Shown: positions 26,437-40,610 of the stretch, in pieces | How positions within the stretch are numbered: position 1 is the first letter of the stretch | How the letters are laid out: each line of letters begins with the position of its first letter | DNA from: Taeniopygia guttata | Lineage: Eukaryota > Chordata > Aves > Passeriformes > Estrildidae | Assembly (NCBI RefSeq): GCF_048771995.1 | Contig: NC_133024.1 | Coordinates: 21,592,001-21,656,000, forward strand | Direction of reading: 5' to 3' | Length of the DNA stretch: 64,000 bases | The notes under the pieces: model-generated | What the model was told of the DNA's origin: nothing | Databases searched by the model: none | The model's input: the letters and a program-made list of their open reading frames with translations, nothing else | Program-made: the position numbers and the translations under genes

Positions 26437-26785
26437 ACAGAATCACAGAATATGCTGGATTGGAAGGAACTCATCAGGACCATCAAGTCCAACTCCTGAC
26501 CCTGCACAGGACACCCCAAGTATCACCATGTGCCTGAGAGCATTGTCCAAGTACTTCCTGAGCTCTGGCAGACTTGGTGCTGTGACTATTTCTCTAGAAA
26601 GCCTATTCTAGTACCCAGCCACACTCTGGGGGAAGAACCTTTTTGTAATAACCAACCTAAACCTCCCCTGACACAATTTCAGGCCATTCCCTAGGGTCCT
26701 GTCACTAGTCACCACAGGGAAGAGATCGGTGTCTGTCCCTCCTCTTCCCCTCATGATGAAGTTGTAGAAAGCAGGTGTAGTCAAA
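26437..26785 (-). mobile_element. CR1 LINE retrotransposon, truncated 3' end
   Basis: On the + strand the segment opens with the diagnostic reverse-complemented CR1 tail (two degenerate 8-bp units, agaatcacagaat) followed by ggattggaaggaac and atcaagtccaac. It runs through the cctaaacctcccctgacac and ggccattcccta blocks typical of avian CR1 3' regions. The element therefore lies on the - strand, is 5'-truncated like most CR1 copies, and retains only about 350 bp with no intact reverse-transcriptase frame. Confidence 0.9.
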
Positions 26786-29700
26786 AAAGCTTGTCCTTCA
26801 GTTACAGCTTTGTACAAACACTTGCCCAGTGCCAGGGAGTTTTACCAAGGAGTGTCTCTCTGTGGAGATGGTGTGTATCAAGGCTGTGCTTTGTACCAGC
26901 CTGTAACTCCCGTGCAGAAAACAGAGCTTTGCTGCAAGAGTGGTGCAGCAAGGCAGCTCATCCCTCTTTGCCACCAGACCCATCTGTAGGCCAACAAAGG
27001 TCTTTAGTAATCCAGCCTTTGGGGCTAAGCCAGCCTGATGGGGTGCTAAGCTGTCCCTCAAGTCATGGTAAAGAAAAAGTAGAAATATCTTCATGAGGTC
27101 TAAGAAGCCCTCCTCGCTCAATGCCTGTATGAATGGCACAAAGTTCATGAAGACCTGTGCTTCTGATTAGCTTAAAAAGCCACATCTGCAAGCCCATATC
27201 TGAAAGTCTGATAAGAGACTTGATTTCTCAGGAACCCTTGAGTTTCTGAGAGAGATTGTGAGTTCTGCTCATTTGAAATCCAAGTAGGAATCCAAATATG
27301 GAGTTGAACTTCTATTTTATGATATACTGGCCTTTGTCTTGGGCTGTAGTAAAGCAACTATGATAAGCTAAGAAGTGGCATAAAAATTTCAGCTACTTTC
27401 TAAATGTTACAGCATCAAATAACCAAGCAGAATTACCGAAGGGTCAAAGGCATAGATTAGAAACATCAGTAACAAATGGTAAGAACTTACTGATAAGTTT
27501 TTAGTGTCTTTGTTTTATTACTTCCCTGTCTCAGTCAGATCTGCAAACACACTGATTCATGTTTAATTGAACAACAGCTTCATTGTAAAACCTGCCATTC
27601 TTAGCTCCAGTAGAAAATATCTTTAAAAATACCGCCCCTGCTTTCTAACATTGTACAGACAAAGAATTACAGCTCATCTGCCATAGGATATACTCTACAA
27701 GTGGCATCATCTCCTTGAAGTTTCCTTATCTCTGCCATACATGATGTGACAAGTAGCAGCCTGGGGACCTGTGTGTGCCTCTGTGAAGCAGGGCTCCTTC
27801 CCCCTGCTCCTTCGTGCCCCTCAGTGCCTCAGTCATCAGCAGCAGCCTCTGGGCTGGTGTCCCAAAGCCTCGGAGCGGGGAAGGCAGGCCATGCAGGAGG
27901 TGAGTGAGGGTGATCTTCTCTTCCAGTCCCCAAAGCCCTGCCCACACTCTAGGTTGAGTACAAGCAAATGCATCCCACTTCCCTGAAACCAGCACTCCAT
28001 GGACCATGTTCTGCTTCCACTGGCCAGGGGCTGTAACATTCACTGCCTGTGATCAGATATATATATTTGATTGCTCTCATAGAAATCAAAAGGATTAGCT
28101 GACTCTGTAGAGCATTGGCCTACATTTCACCATTTTTCTCGTGAAGCTGAGCTGGATAGAGTGCGAAAAAAAGAGCTTGTGAATGCCCTAGTGCTGACAC
28201 AGTTATGTCAGCCAAAAAAGAAATAAAAATACTTGTCTCAAGAACTAGTTTCCTTTTGAGGTGCTCTTCTCCATGGCTTTCACTGCTGCAGAGGGGAGTC
28301 CCACCTCACGCAGAGCAGGCAGTGCAGAGATGATAAGGGTGTGCAGCCTGGCTGTGGCTCCAGCTGTGTGCTGCTGGCACCTGCTCTGTCCACGCAGTAG
28401 TCTGGTGTCCTTGGTGCAGCTCCTAGGAGAGGCAAGCATCTAGTGCAAAGCTGAGGCTTGAGGATGACACATGAGAGGCTTCCGACCAGCTCTGATTCAG
28501 GATACTGCATCCAAGTGCTCAAGGGTGCCTTCACCTCAGTTTATTTCAATTCTAGCATATGGGCACAGTGCAGTGGAAGGTGCAGTGGCTTGGAGGAGAG
28601 TGGATGGTCCTTTAGGTCTGACTGTATGTATGATGTCCCAGGGTATGTCATAATTTGTGTCTGTGTCTGCCTTAGGCCGTGGGAGATTTCACAGCTCTAG
28701 TGTCACATAAAGTTCACCACAGTGATCTAAATTGATGCAACCAAGCTAAAAGTGACACTTCAGTACAGATAAGCCCTTGATTTTTAAGTTGGTTATTTAC
28801 AGTAGATCAGCCTGTGTGAGTCACAGCATCTGACCTGAACAGCACATTACACTACCTGGGTAAGGATGTGTCTGGTTCTGTCATTTTTTTGCTATTTTTA
28901 AATTCTTCATGAAGCCAACGGTGATAGAAGGAGGCTGGAAACTTATCTGGACCAGTGAAGTCTTCTTTTGCTCTAGGTTTTGACCTTTAGTAATTTTTCT
29001 TTCAGCCAAAATTCCTGGAAGTCCTTTCCTCCTAATCTGTGCACTACAGATTATGAAAAGCTAATGAGAAAAGCTAAAACTCATTTGCTCAGAAAGAACA
29101 ATTCCAATTTTTTTCTGTGGCACATGAGAAAATTAGGCAAACAAACACATTTTTCTTAGGCTTAGTTGAACACACTGTTTTATTTGGCTTCACATAGGGG
29201 TACTGTAAGAAGGGCCTGGGCATAGGTCCCTGATGGGTTAATAACTCAAACTTTGTTTCCACAGGCTTTTCAGAGTACTGTAGTTTTCCAGACGGAGGAC
29301 TGACAGCCTGAGGAAAGGTCTAGGCCCCAGGGGTCCTGGCAGTAGAAAGACAGGATGGGGAGTGTATCTGAATGTTGCAAGAGAAGATCATATGTGTAGA
29401 CCTCTACCTGACAACTGTGCCCAGCTCTGTGTGGACCCTGGCTTTGGCCACATGGGTCCATGAGTCATGGGCCAAACACAGTGTCACTATAATTTGATTT
29501 GTAAGTGTTGCCTCCAGTGCCGTGGTAAACATCTGTCCATTATGAACAAGGCCAAGTCACTTTTCCCATCTCTTGCTTTCTGCCTGAGGGAAAGGTAAGA
29601 AGTGGTGACTCTTGTCCTTACTGTCATGTTAAGGTCCAGCACTGGAGAACTGCTCACATGTTCTGAGCATTACCGATGATCACAGAATGCTGAGACAGTG

Positions 29701-32700
29701 CAGCACAGTGAGGATGCTCTTATATTTGAATTAATTTAGTCTTGAATTATGACTGAAATATTTAAGAGTTAATTACCTACCCTAGAGAGGCTATTCTCCA
29801 TTTTTTCTGTCTTGATCATTTTTATGTTTTAGTCCAATGCGTGTCTGCATCTCTCTGCACTGCCCAACCTCCTGCTGCCATTTGAGTGGTGAAAGAGAAA
29901 AGGCTAAATCTGTGGCTTATATATGAAGAAATCTTGAAGCTGCCCACCAGATCCTCCTTTTGGCTCCTGCAGGGTGCCTGAGGCTGGCACCACCCTGCAA
30001 AGCTTGCAGGTTTTGCTGGCACATTGAGATTAAAAAAAGGAGTCACCTTATGTCCTTGAGAACCTAGGCATAGAAGTGACAGGTATTTGAGGTTAGGAGA
30101 AGTTTGCATTCATTCTGGTGTAATAATTTCAGCCCCCTTGGAAAAATATCAGTGTTACCCCTTTAGGTTTTTTCAAGCTGCATCCCCAAGAAGGCAAGGA
30201 CTATGATTTTGTACAGAACGCATGTCTGTCAGAGGGAAAAAGATTATTAAAGAGTAGTTTTGTAAAAGCAAAATTGATTTCAATTGAAAGCATGTATCCA
30301 GCAAAATGCCTGGAAAATTTGACTGCTGCAAATACCTGACTTTATGTTTCAGCCAAAGATAAACTATCAGGAAGACTCAAGAAGTAATGGAATGAAATTA
30401 TACTATCTGTGTTGTGCTGAAAGGGTATAATAAATGATCCCCAGACTGCAGTCTCAAAGGACTGTGGCATTTTCATGAATTTTCTATGCAGTGTTGCTTG
30501 GAGCCAGACAAGACAACCACTATCTTGCTCTTCCCATCTTGCCTATCCTGTTCAGGTCTGTTGCAAAGCCTGATGTGGAAAGGGTAGAAAAAGAGTGCTA
30601 GATCTGCAGAAAACAACTCCTGAAGTGGAAGAATGACAGTGGAGAGAAAAGCTTCTTCCCTGAGTACTTGTGTATGTCTGGTCTCTCCCACTTCTGCTCC
30701 TGACACCCCTTTTAGATAATCCCCTACTAGACCCTTTTTCTTTACAAAAGAAAATGAAGGGGAAAAGTCATCTAAGTGAACTAGAGGCATGGATTTTAAA
30801 TAGGTAAGTCAATTGCATTAAAGTGGACACCTTTAATAAGGGTGGGCTAAATCAAACGTTATTCTTAAGCTAAAATGCCCATATGTGGCTTTAATGCGGT
30901 TTAAATAAGTTTTTAAAGTTTCAGCACTTGCAAAGTTCATTCAAATTAGGTTTCTGGAGCATCTCCATATAGGTAAACACACAGTTTCTCCCACTGATGA
31001 AATGGGGACTTCCCTGCCTCCGGAGGGTGCTGCTGCCAGACCCAGTTCCCCAATACCTCGAAAGCACTTTGCTCTGCCGGAGGCACGGGCCAGACGTGCG
31101 CAGCCCTCTCTCCCAAGTGCACCAGACACAGGCTCTGGGCAGCTGCTCGTGTCTCTGTGCAAGACTCCCAGCTGCAGCCTCTCCAGACACCTGCCAGCTG
31201 GCAAGGACAGTGCTGTCACCTGCATGGAGCCCATAGCTGAGGTGGCAAAACACTTGCTTTGCTCTTTCTTCTGCCACCAGCTCCCCATGTCCCACATGCA
31301 CCTGCCTGAAACAGGGCCAGAACTATGGATGTGCACTTACTCTTTAGTGTGCTTGGAAGTCAAGGGGGGAGAAGGGGATTTGCAGGCCTGTTCAGTGCCT
31401 GATGTGGGTGACTTTCCTGTGCCATTTCATTAGGGAAACTCAACTGCAGCAGATTCCTGGAAACCTGATCCCTGAGATAAACGTGGAAGAACTGAAACAG
31501 CAGTATCTGTCCAGTGCTTCAGACTGTCAGTTCAGAGGCAGGTCAGAACCTCCCTGACCTGAACAGGGCTGTCGTTACACAGACAGCTGCTCTCACTCAT
31601 GGATGCCCAGTGGGCCTAAGTGGAGGCAAAAGTTACACTAAGCAACTTTCAGAGTCACATGAGCACTACTGGCATGCATTTTCTAAGAGACTGATGACAT
31701 TTAAAGCTCTTTGTGTAAACTATTTGCTTTACATTTAAAACAGGATACTCATCCCACTGCATGAAGCAGAATGAAGCACACTAATCAGCCTTCCCAATGA
31801 CCAAATGTTTGCCATCTCAGAAACATTCTCCTGGAGAATGAAATACACATCTTTATAGTATAGTTCTGCTTCATCAATAATGCTGGGACAGATACTCTTA
31901 CAAAGGTATCAGGTTTAAGAGAGCAGCCATCTTACTAACCATACCAGCCTATTTCCAAATGGCATTTTGAACACAATATAGACGAGGGACCTTGCTATCT
32001 AATCCATTATGCAATTAATTAGCACTTATAAATTAAGTATGGGCCTAGCAGAATGTGTCCTTCCATGTGGCAAGCTTCATGTGGCAAGGGCAGACCGTGT
32101 GTCAGAGAGTCACCACAGGTGACGCAAAGGCCACCTCAGCCAGTCACTTTGCTGGAAAAATGAGAGGAAATTCCCATGTGCTAGGAGGCTGCATCTGAAG
32201 AAGGAGAAAGATTCTCTTTGTGCACTCTTGTGCTGTAGGTGGTTTGTTTGTTTTCTGGTGGTGTTGACACATGGATGCTCAAATAGCAGTGTGACAGTAA
32301 GACAGGTACCTCCCTCGCCAGGTGAACTACTGTGTGTACACTGAGGTTTATGGTTCACCTGTAACTGCAAACCCCGTGGGAAGGCTGATCTGTGGGCACC
32401 CTGAGGCTAATGGTGACTTACTTAGCCAGACTAGGGACAGCTGAACCCTCTTGATGGGTGGTTGTGAAATGCACCAGTGATAGGCCAGTGCTGGCTCTTT
32501 CTGTGCAGTGTGTGGCTGTGGTGACACTTCCCTCACCCCTGCACCCTGCTGGCCTCTAAAGCTCACCCAGGTGAACTTGCAGGGGCTGAAGTCACCCCAT
32601 TAGGCTGGAGGGTGACGTGCAACGTGCCAGATACAAACTGCTTCTCCGAAGTGAGCCACAGATTAGGCTGGGGACTACGCCCAGTTTACTTAGTTGCCAG

Positions 32701-35700
32701 TGCACTCCCCAGCCTGGGAAATCCCTAGGTGGCATACTCCTGGCACCTGGGAGGTCACACTGGTCACTGTGTACCTGCCTTGTTCTTAGGCTCTTTTTCT
32801 AAATATTTGGTACTGACCACAGCTGGAGAAGACATGCTGGATTAAATGGACCTTTGGTTGTGTTCTGGGTGTTGCCAGTCTCATGTGCTTATAAGCTACC
32901 AAAACTAGCTTGTAACAAAACTAGCTAGCTATGACCATTTTGGTAAGGAGTGTTCATTTGTGAAGTGCTTTGAATATCAGGAAATAGTAGATAATCTTTG
33001 ATTACCAATAGTGACTGCATTTCCAAAAGGAAATATGGGTGGGGAGAAAAAGGAATTTCTATTTGGTTCCTGGTCTTGGTTGCCTGGGGAATTCTTTTAA
33101 CATGCAGAAGAACAGATTTGCATGTTGGTATTTTGGGAATGTTTCCTGTGAAAAAAGAAGTGCAATTCAAAACTAGCGGACTTGGAGGTCTTGTCACGAT
33201 TATATCCTCCAAGGATTTGTGTTATTCAGCTGATAAATAGGGTTTAAATAAGGGGAAAACAAAGGTATTGCCTTATGTCAATAACAGCAGCATCACAGCA
33301 CACGACCTGTCCCATTGTTAGGGCAGACACAGTGGAGCTGTTTGCTCATGGTGTTCACTTTTCTGTGGCAGTCACTGGTGGTATATTATTTAGCCAGGAT
33401 TGAAAGTTTCTGAGAAATGCCTGATCAGTCTGTGGACACCAGCGACACAAGTGCCCAGGTCCCATCACAGTGTTGCAGGATGGATTCACTTTGACACAGA
33501 TCTGTTACAAACGCCCATGTAAAACATATCCTGGCTATCTGAGAACAAACACAAAGCAGATTTTCCAAGGTATACAAGCATCTAAAAACACACAGTGAGG
33601 CTCATCCAGCTTTTTAAATCATTCACACAGGTGAGATTCTTAACTCTTACTAATTATAATAAAAAATTATATGAGAACTATAATGAGAAAAGTGCTTTTT
33701 AAACACCTGTTGGATGTGTCTGCCCCCTTTGGCCTGCATGATAATGCCTCTCAGGCTGTGTAGTGTACTGCGGTCCACAGGATTGGCTAAAAGAGCAAAG
33801 GGAATTTCAGATTCTGAAATGGTTACTGCAGCACCAAATTCACACGAGGGAAATGAAGGTAGACAGCTTCCATCACAGCGGCATGATGTCTTTGGTCATA
33901 ATAACTGGATGTATTTCCAGTTATTATTATTGGATGTAATCCCACTGTAGAGGGATTCTCCAGTGAAAATGTGCTTGTTTTCTACAGGTCATGTGTCACT
34001 TCAAGTGAGGGTGCAGTGTTGGTCACTGCAGGATGTCACAGTGGAACCAGACAACCCAAGCCAAACCAAAGTCCACCAAGAAGCCCACAGTGGGCAGCAG
34101 GCTCTCTGGTTTGCAGAGACCTCTACCCTCAGCTGGCAAGAAGTTCTAGTGTGGAAGATGCTGGAGCAATCTTTAAAATTACCACATACATTTGTGAATA
34201 GTTTCAGGAAAAAGACCTCCCATAAGGAGAAGGAGAAAGGCCTCTGGCAGGCATTGTAAATCATGTACCATCCCACTGATGTTTAGGAACAAGTTGAACC
34301 TGAACTTACCATTCCCATTGCCAGCTCCTGTGTGCTGCTAAGTCTTGCTCCTAATGGATAAAAATAGAAATGTTTTTCCACTCTGATTTTGTTTTTCCTT
34401 TTAGAAATTTTGTTTTCCTTTTTCTTTTAGAGAAGGCCTCAAAATAGTTTTGGAGTTTATTCAGTTCTCATTCTTTGACTTGGTTTCCTGCTGGATGTCC
34501 TGGACTGGCTGGTGCTGGGGACAGCAGAGCTCTAACTGGAGTAGACAAGCAGGCTAGTGCCCAAATACAACTTTCATTAGAAACCCCATACAGGACTTAT
34601 GATCAGGGCCAAGTGGAGAATGAAGTTCTGCAATTTTACTTCCTGAACAGAAAAGGGCTAGCAGCCTGTTGAGCCAAATGGGGAAAATTTTTTTGGACCA
34701 GCAGGGGTGAAGCTGTATCAGTGCCTCAGACTTGCAGCTGCTGGCTGCATCAGGAGCTCATGTAGCTGCCTGAGTTTGGTGGCTGCATAACAGGAAGCTG
34801 GCTACTGGTCTAATAAGGTTCCAGGTGCCCATTATCACAAAACATGTGCTCTTGATAGTTTCATAGCTAGTTCCTGGATAATGCTCCTTCCCTGTGTGGT
34901 GATCACTTCCAGATGTACCAAGCAAAACAGTAGATTTCATGCAAGACAGTATTTTCATATTATTTTCTGTGAGATTAGAGTATTTTTTTTTTTTCCATAT
35001 AAGCCCAAAAGCGAAATTCTGGCAATATGATGTGACGTCTGATACCTTCCCAAGTTGCCTTTGTCCCCATCAGAACACTGTTGGTAGCTGGCAGGTTTCA
35101 CTGTAGCAATCACCAGAACCCCATACTGTCTACTAGATTTATCCCAGTTATCAAACACCAGGCACATATCACATTGTTTCTATTGCATCCCCCTTTTCTG
35201 TCTTCACCTGCCATCCAGTCCACCCCAAAATCCTTCTTTTGTTCTTCGCACCAGTTCAACATGAAGTGATTCTTGTTCTTCTATCACTGAGCATTTAGAC
35301 CTTCTCCCACCAGGACTGGTCAAAAGACTGTATCAGCTGGTCATTTTGGCAGGGAAAAGTGGTTCAGCTCACATAAGTTAAACCAAAACAGGACTGAAAT
35401 GGTTTATTGATTTATTAAGGACATGTAATTAATGGACAATCCATGAACTATACATTCAGGGTCTATGTCAGCAATACAACAGTTCAACCACTAGGTTAGA
35501 CACTTAGAAAACACTTATAAATTCCTGCTTGTTCCTAAACACACCTTTGTAACTAATCCCCAGACACGTGGGCACCAACCCCTCTCTCACTGACATGGGG
35601 AGCACAGGTGCCCCCAGTTATGTCCTCCTCCCACTGGAGTTGTGGGCACTCCAGCTCTGGGGGTGCCCACACCACTCCCTACAATCAGCTAATGCATCTG

Positions 35701-38700
35701 CTGGCAGGAAGGGACACCAGCAGGTCTCACCCCGTCCCAGAGTGTGAGTCCCACATGCTGCACCCATGGGGTCAGGCTGTGCACTGGATGCCTGCTGCTG
35801 ATGGTGCCACATGGATGGGGAACTGCTGCATCTGACCTTCGGAGAGGCTGTAATGTGCCAGGCTGGATTCTGACAGTCTGAGGCCTCTCCCTACTCTGTT
35901 ACTGGTTTTTATTTTTCTTTTATACAGTCTTTCCTACCAACTCATTCTTTCTCTCAAAATTGTCTTTGTCATTCCCTGGTTATCATTTAATCCAGCTGAA
36001 GGATGCTATCCTCTTTAGCATGATCAGCTGAGGTCCGCTATTTGTTTTCCTCTTCAGCAAAACAAGTTTGGGGCAAATGCCTCAAACACTTTTGTGTTTT
36101 CTATCCATACATGCTTCTTAGTGTCACTTACCTGTTTTATTGGCTGTTGTATTACACCTCATTTTGCCAGGGGTGAGTTGTGGAGGCACTCCACCAGAAT
36201 TAAAACTGACATTAAGTAAAAGAATAGTGTCCCCATGTCTGAATTTGGAGGGAGGTTATTTCTACACATATTTACTTTCTCAGGGCTTACCAGTTCATGA
36301 ATCCTTGACCATAGTTACCTCACTTTGCACAGCTATAGGCATTTAATCTGTTTAAATTGTGCAGTCATTGTGCTCAGGGAACCAACTGGATATGTCTGTG
36401 TATCTAATCACTAGTGACCCCATACTGTAAGAGGAACAAGGAGAGGAAGGAGGAAGATTTGAAAGACAGTTTTGTCCTGGGAGACAACGTACCCTGCTTG
36501 AGCCAGTGTTATGTGTAGCAACCCCTGAATGGGTTTTTTTCTCCTGAACATCCCAGGCAGAAAATTGGAGGACAACCCCAAGGCAGTGTCCTGCAGGGTC
36601 AAAAAGCTGGCATGGGGACCAAACACTGGGACTTTGCTGGGACTCTGAGGGCAGTTCTTGAGGGTCACTACCCTCCCCCTCAAGGCCCCCAGAGGACTAT
36701 AAAATGGCTGTTTGCCACCTGGCATCTTGATGGCAGTCTGAGGGCTGCTGTTCAGTTCCTCATCCTCTCTCACCTGTTGTGTGTGATGCGGTCTTGGTGC
36801 CCAACAGTTGAGCAGCTGCCCTTCTCCAGCTCCTGGGCATGCCCATCCCCATTTGTTTGCAGTGGCAGCCCATGGAATAGTACCGACTTGAGGCCATTTT
36901 GCACACTTCTGTCACCTTATAACTTGCACTTGGTCCCACAGCCTGCATCACAGGCTTCTTCAGAGATGTTTCTAGATCACACATTGCCCGAAGTTTCTGT
37001 GTGTGACCATCAGCAAGAAACACAGTCTCCTTTCCCCCCAAAAATGGCACAAAAATGGCACTAATCAAACCAGACAAATCCTTACTTTGCTTTGCTCTGC
37101 ACTGGCCATTTCTCTTTCGCTGCTACATTAGAAATAGTTGTCCACCCTCCTGCCCCATAGTGAGCACCTTTCCTTGCTCTAAGTGCTTTCTTCCAGTCCC
37201 ACAAAGCAGGAGATGGAAAGAAAGCAGGAGATCTCTTTGATGGCTATGCTCAGGGCAGTGAGATAAATGCTTAGCAACTTCCATCCTGTAGGTTGTTCTT
37301 TCCTAGGTGTCATTGCACAGCTTTGCCTAACCCCATCCTTCGTCCTGCAGCTAATCTGGACATGCATTGCTTTGCACATTTTGTTCTTGGCAGTTTCCAA
37401 CATTGCCTCAGGCCCTTATCACCTTAAAAAATCAGATCATACAGTCATGGCCTTAGAGACTGTCTGATTGATATCTGAGCAGCCAAACAAACAGTAAATT
37501 TGAATAAAATTTGGCACCTCATTGCCTATTCTGCTGATTCTGAGAGGATAATTCAGACATCAAGTAAAAAGCGCATGTCCTGAGCATGCACAGGACAGAG
37601 CTTCACTTTTGCAAAAGGTTGGCAGGAATGGTTTGCGACCCTCACGGAAGGGCATTTTGTCCATTCCACATCCTGCATGCCCCAGCCTGTGCAGTCACAG
37701 GGATTAGATACTTCTGCCACCACCAACCCAACAGGACCTGTCTGTGTATTTATACAGAAATACAGATGCTTGCAGGAAGAGGAGAGAGTTTCCTGGTGAT
37801 CCCTGAATAAACACTGATGAAGCCAGGAGCTCCTGCAGCACTGGAGCTCGTAGTGATGGTGTGCCGTGCTCAGAGGAAGATCGTGTTTCTGGGTGGCCAT
37901 TTACTATGTAATTGTGATACAATTATTTAGATCTTCTCTGGTTGCTTTCTCCAAACTCACTTTCTGTGGTCATAGGAAATAATGCTGTGGTAGAGTGGTA
38001 GAGTGTATCCCCATTCGGATCTTCCCTGATTTCAGTATCACCTTGAACCTCCCGGAATGTCCCATGCCTGTTTTGTTTTGGATAACCCTATTGCTCAGGT
38101 AGAAGGCAAGGAGAGGGCTGCACTGACTGCTGCTGTTGCATGTGCCCTGAGCTAACTCATGTGTTGTTTCTCCTACAGAGTAGATGAACTGGGTCCTGGC
38201 CTGTGGATAACACAAGACATAACATTGCAGGGCAGGCTGTCTGGTGTGCAGATTTCATGCCTGGGTGACACCACCACGCACCCATATATAATTCCCAAAC
38301 TGCTGTCCTTTGTAGGGTAGCACACCTGAGTTATAAATTGCATCCAGGGCATTAGAAGGAAAGCTGGTTCAGCTCCTCAGTTATCACTGCAGACTTGCAG
38401 CTGCAAACTCTCAGCCCAGGAGCTGAGAGGAACAGATTAGCTGGCAAGAGCAGCAACTACACTGTGGTCTGGGGAGTCAAAAATGGGTGGGTTTTCCTTC
38501 AGCAGTGGCTTGATTGTAATCACAGCTGCCTTAAGTTGTAACTGATACTGCCCTCCCTGCAGCGTAGATGATGTTCGCTTGGGTATCAGGTACTGCTGTC
38601 TGTGTTTGCTTTTGTTATCAACCACCATCACCAGGACTCTTTAAAAAACCAGCTCTGACCAAGGAGAAAAGACAGATTCCAATTATCCTCTTCCCCATGG

Positions 38701-39484
38701 CTCTCCAGCTCTTTCCCATCACATAAACACCACTGAGAGCTGATTCTCCTAACCCAGGATGAAAATCTGCGTGGCACATCTGGCTCCCTTTCATCATGTA
38801 TAATGTATCAAGGTGAGTTCATCAAACCAGACAATTGCAATTAAACACACACAGCCTTCTAGGCACACAGCCTCCTTGTATCTCTAACCTACAAGCCTTC
38901 ATGGCTTTGAGGAGTCTGGTTGCATGTCTAAAGCTAAGGAACCATCCTCAGCCACTGCTGTGAGTGTAGTTGTGAGCTTGAGGGTATCTGGCCTGTCTGG
39001 ACCTAGAGTGGCTGCAGTCAAGTAAGGCTGAGCACCTAAAAGCGCAGGTCCCTCAGTTGCTTCAGGGGCTGGTTCTGGGTTGTAGCCATGGAGAAGGGTG
39101 CCTCATTATGACTTGTGCCCTAAATGCTAGCTTTAATGGCTTTGGAAGGGTATGTGATGGTGGTGGCCAGACCACTCCTTGAGACCCGAGAAGAGCATGT
39201 TGAGTTTGGGTGGTCCTTGATTCCAGGCTAGGTCATTCTTGCAGGGAACTACCAGAATGTGCACCTGCTAGGTAGTACCATGGAAAGGCTCATGTTATGT
39301 GCATTCATTATGATTCCAGATCTTAAGGGAAAAAAAAAAAAAAAGATAGATGGAATTAAACTTCAGAGAATGTATCAGTAGCTTAAGGGCAAGAAAACAT
39401 GTGGAATACAATATTGCAACCCGACAGGAAGTTCAGGGGTAAACCCAATGCTTGGATGCACAGATTTAATTTAACTGTCCTGTA
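26786..39484. other. Non-coding DNA upstream of ATP1B1, no gene recognised
   Basis: No exon of a known gene seen. Minor structures are a perfect 10-bp stem / 6-nt loop inverted repeat at 33900-33925, a T-run at about 34984, an 11-bp tandem pair at about 37041-37062 and a 16-18 A run at about 39331. The longest frames (131-150 codons near 31 kb and 36.6 kb) have no splice or family support. Confidence 0.6.
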
Positions 39485-40243
39485 ATGGTACCGGGGGCCA
39501 AGGCACATTGGTTACCTGTGATCAAAGAGGTGTCCCCGCAGAGAGCCCCCCAGCCCCACCCGGCCGGGCCAGGGTGCGCTGCCGGCGGCTGGGTGTTCCC
39601 CGACCCCGAGGCGGCAGTGGTTTTTGTGCAGTGCCCTGAAGGTCACCCTGCAAGGGCGGCGGAGGCGGCTGTCGCGTGTGTGAGTCGTGTCCCTCCCGCC
39701 ACGGGGGACGGGCAAGTCCCGCTGCCGCCGGGGCGCCGCTGCCCGCCCCTCCCGGCTGGGGTTCCCAGGGCGCGGGCGGCGGAACGCGGGGCCGGGACAG
39801 GAGCGCTGTTGGCGCTCGTTATTCCGCATCCGCGTTACACGTGAGCCCGCCGGAGTGTGGCGGGCCCGGCGGAGCGGGGCGGGCGGCCAGGAGCAGGAGA
39901 CGGAGGGTGCTCAGGAGCGCCCGGCCGACCGGCGCTGCTGCAGGGAGCAGAGACCGCAGGGAGCGGGCGGGGCGGGACTACTGGGAACGGGCGGGCAGGT
40001 GTGCGGGCCGGTGCGCGCACACACGCGCCCGTAGCTACGGCCGGCCAAGGGACGCGCGCCTCCGCGGCCGCACACACGCATCTGCCCGGCCCGGCGAGTC
40101 GGAGCTCCGGTGGGCAGCCCGCACCCACCCTTCCCGCCCTTGCCGGTGCCGCAGCCCCCCGCCCCCTCCCTCCTCGGCGCTCCCGCCGCCAGCGCGCCCC
40201 CGCCCGCCCCGGGCCCCGCCCGCGGAGCGCTCGACGGGCCCGC

Positions 40244-40310
40244 ATTGGTGGCGGCGCGGGCAGGGCGGAGCCCGCGGTGTATATGAAGGGGCGCTGCGCG
40301 GGGAGCGCGG
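40244..40310 (+). promoter_or_regulatory. ATP1B1: ATP1B1 core promoter: inverted CCAAT box and TATA-like box
   Basis: An inverted CCAAT box (ATTGG) lies at 40244-40248, a GC box (gggcgg) at about 40263-40268, and a TATA-like element (TATATGAA) at 40280-40287. This order and spacing predict a start site near 40310, giving a 5'UTR of about 200 bases before the ATG at 40511. The exact start is inferred, not seen. Confidence 0.65.
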
Positions 40311-40510
40311 CTGTTTCGTGCCCCGTGCGCTGCTCCGCGCTTCGCCCGCCGCTCCTGAGGGCCCTCCCTCCCCCCCCGGCCGCCTTCGCCGCTCTGCCCC
40401 GTCGGGCCGGCGCCGCCGGGGCGGGCGCACCCACCCGCACCTTCCGGGGCCGATCCGCCCGCCGAGGGCTGTAGATCTCTGCACGCCCCTCGCCCACCCC
40501 TCCGCTCGCC
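40310..40510 (+). other. ATP1B1: ATP1B1 5' untranslated region (predicted)
   Basis: This is the GC-rich segment between the predicted start site and the ATG. It has no in-frame upstream start I would favour and leads into the strong Kozak site. The 5' boundary is inferred from the TATA-like box only. Confidence 0.55.
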
Positions 40511-40610
40511 ATGGCCCGCGGGAAGGCCAAGGACGGTGATGGCAACTGGAAGAAATTCATCTGGAACTCGGAGAAGAAGGAGCTGCTGGGCCGCACCGGG
40601 GGCAGCTGGT
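40511..40610 (+). CDS. ATP1B1: ATP1B1 coding exon 1 (residues 1-33 and first base of 34)
   Basis: The start ATG at 40511 has a near-ideal Kozak context (GCC before, G after: gccATGG). It encodes the beta-1 cytosolic N-terminus beginning MARGKAK, with the conserved [12 protein letters not shown] block and the GRTGGSW motif just before the membrane. It ends in TGGT followed by the donor gtgagt at 40611, so codon 34 (Phe) is split after its first base. The tail carries basic residues expected on the cytosolic side of a type II protein. The exon lies inside the CpG island, so longer frames in other registers here are composition artefacts. Confidence 0.97.

Noticed and set aside
31002-31433. Overlapping 126-143-codon frames on both strands
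   Set aside because: A locally GC-rich patch with no recognisable homology or splice sites that join it to an exon.
35390-35860. Possible LTR-like segment (TTTATT words, then a GC-richer part)
   Set aside because: I found no paired LTR, clear TG...CA ends, primer-binding site or target duplication, so the resemblance is too weak to annotate.
39060-39350. Possible processed pseudogene ending in the A-run at about 39331
   Set aside because: The preceding 250 bp gave no recognisable coding sequence and no flanking target duplication was seen.
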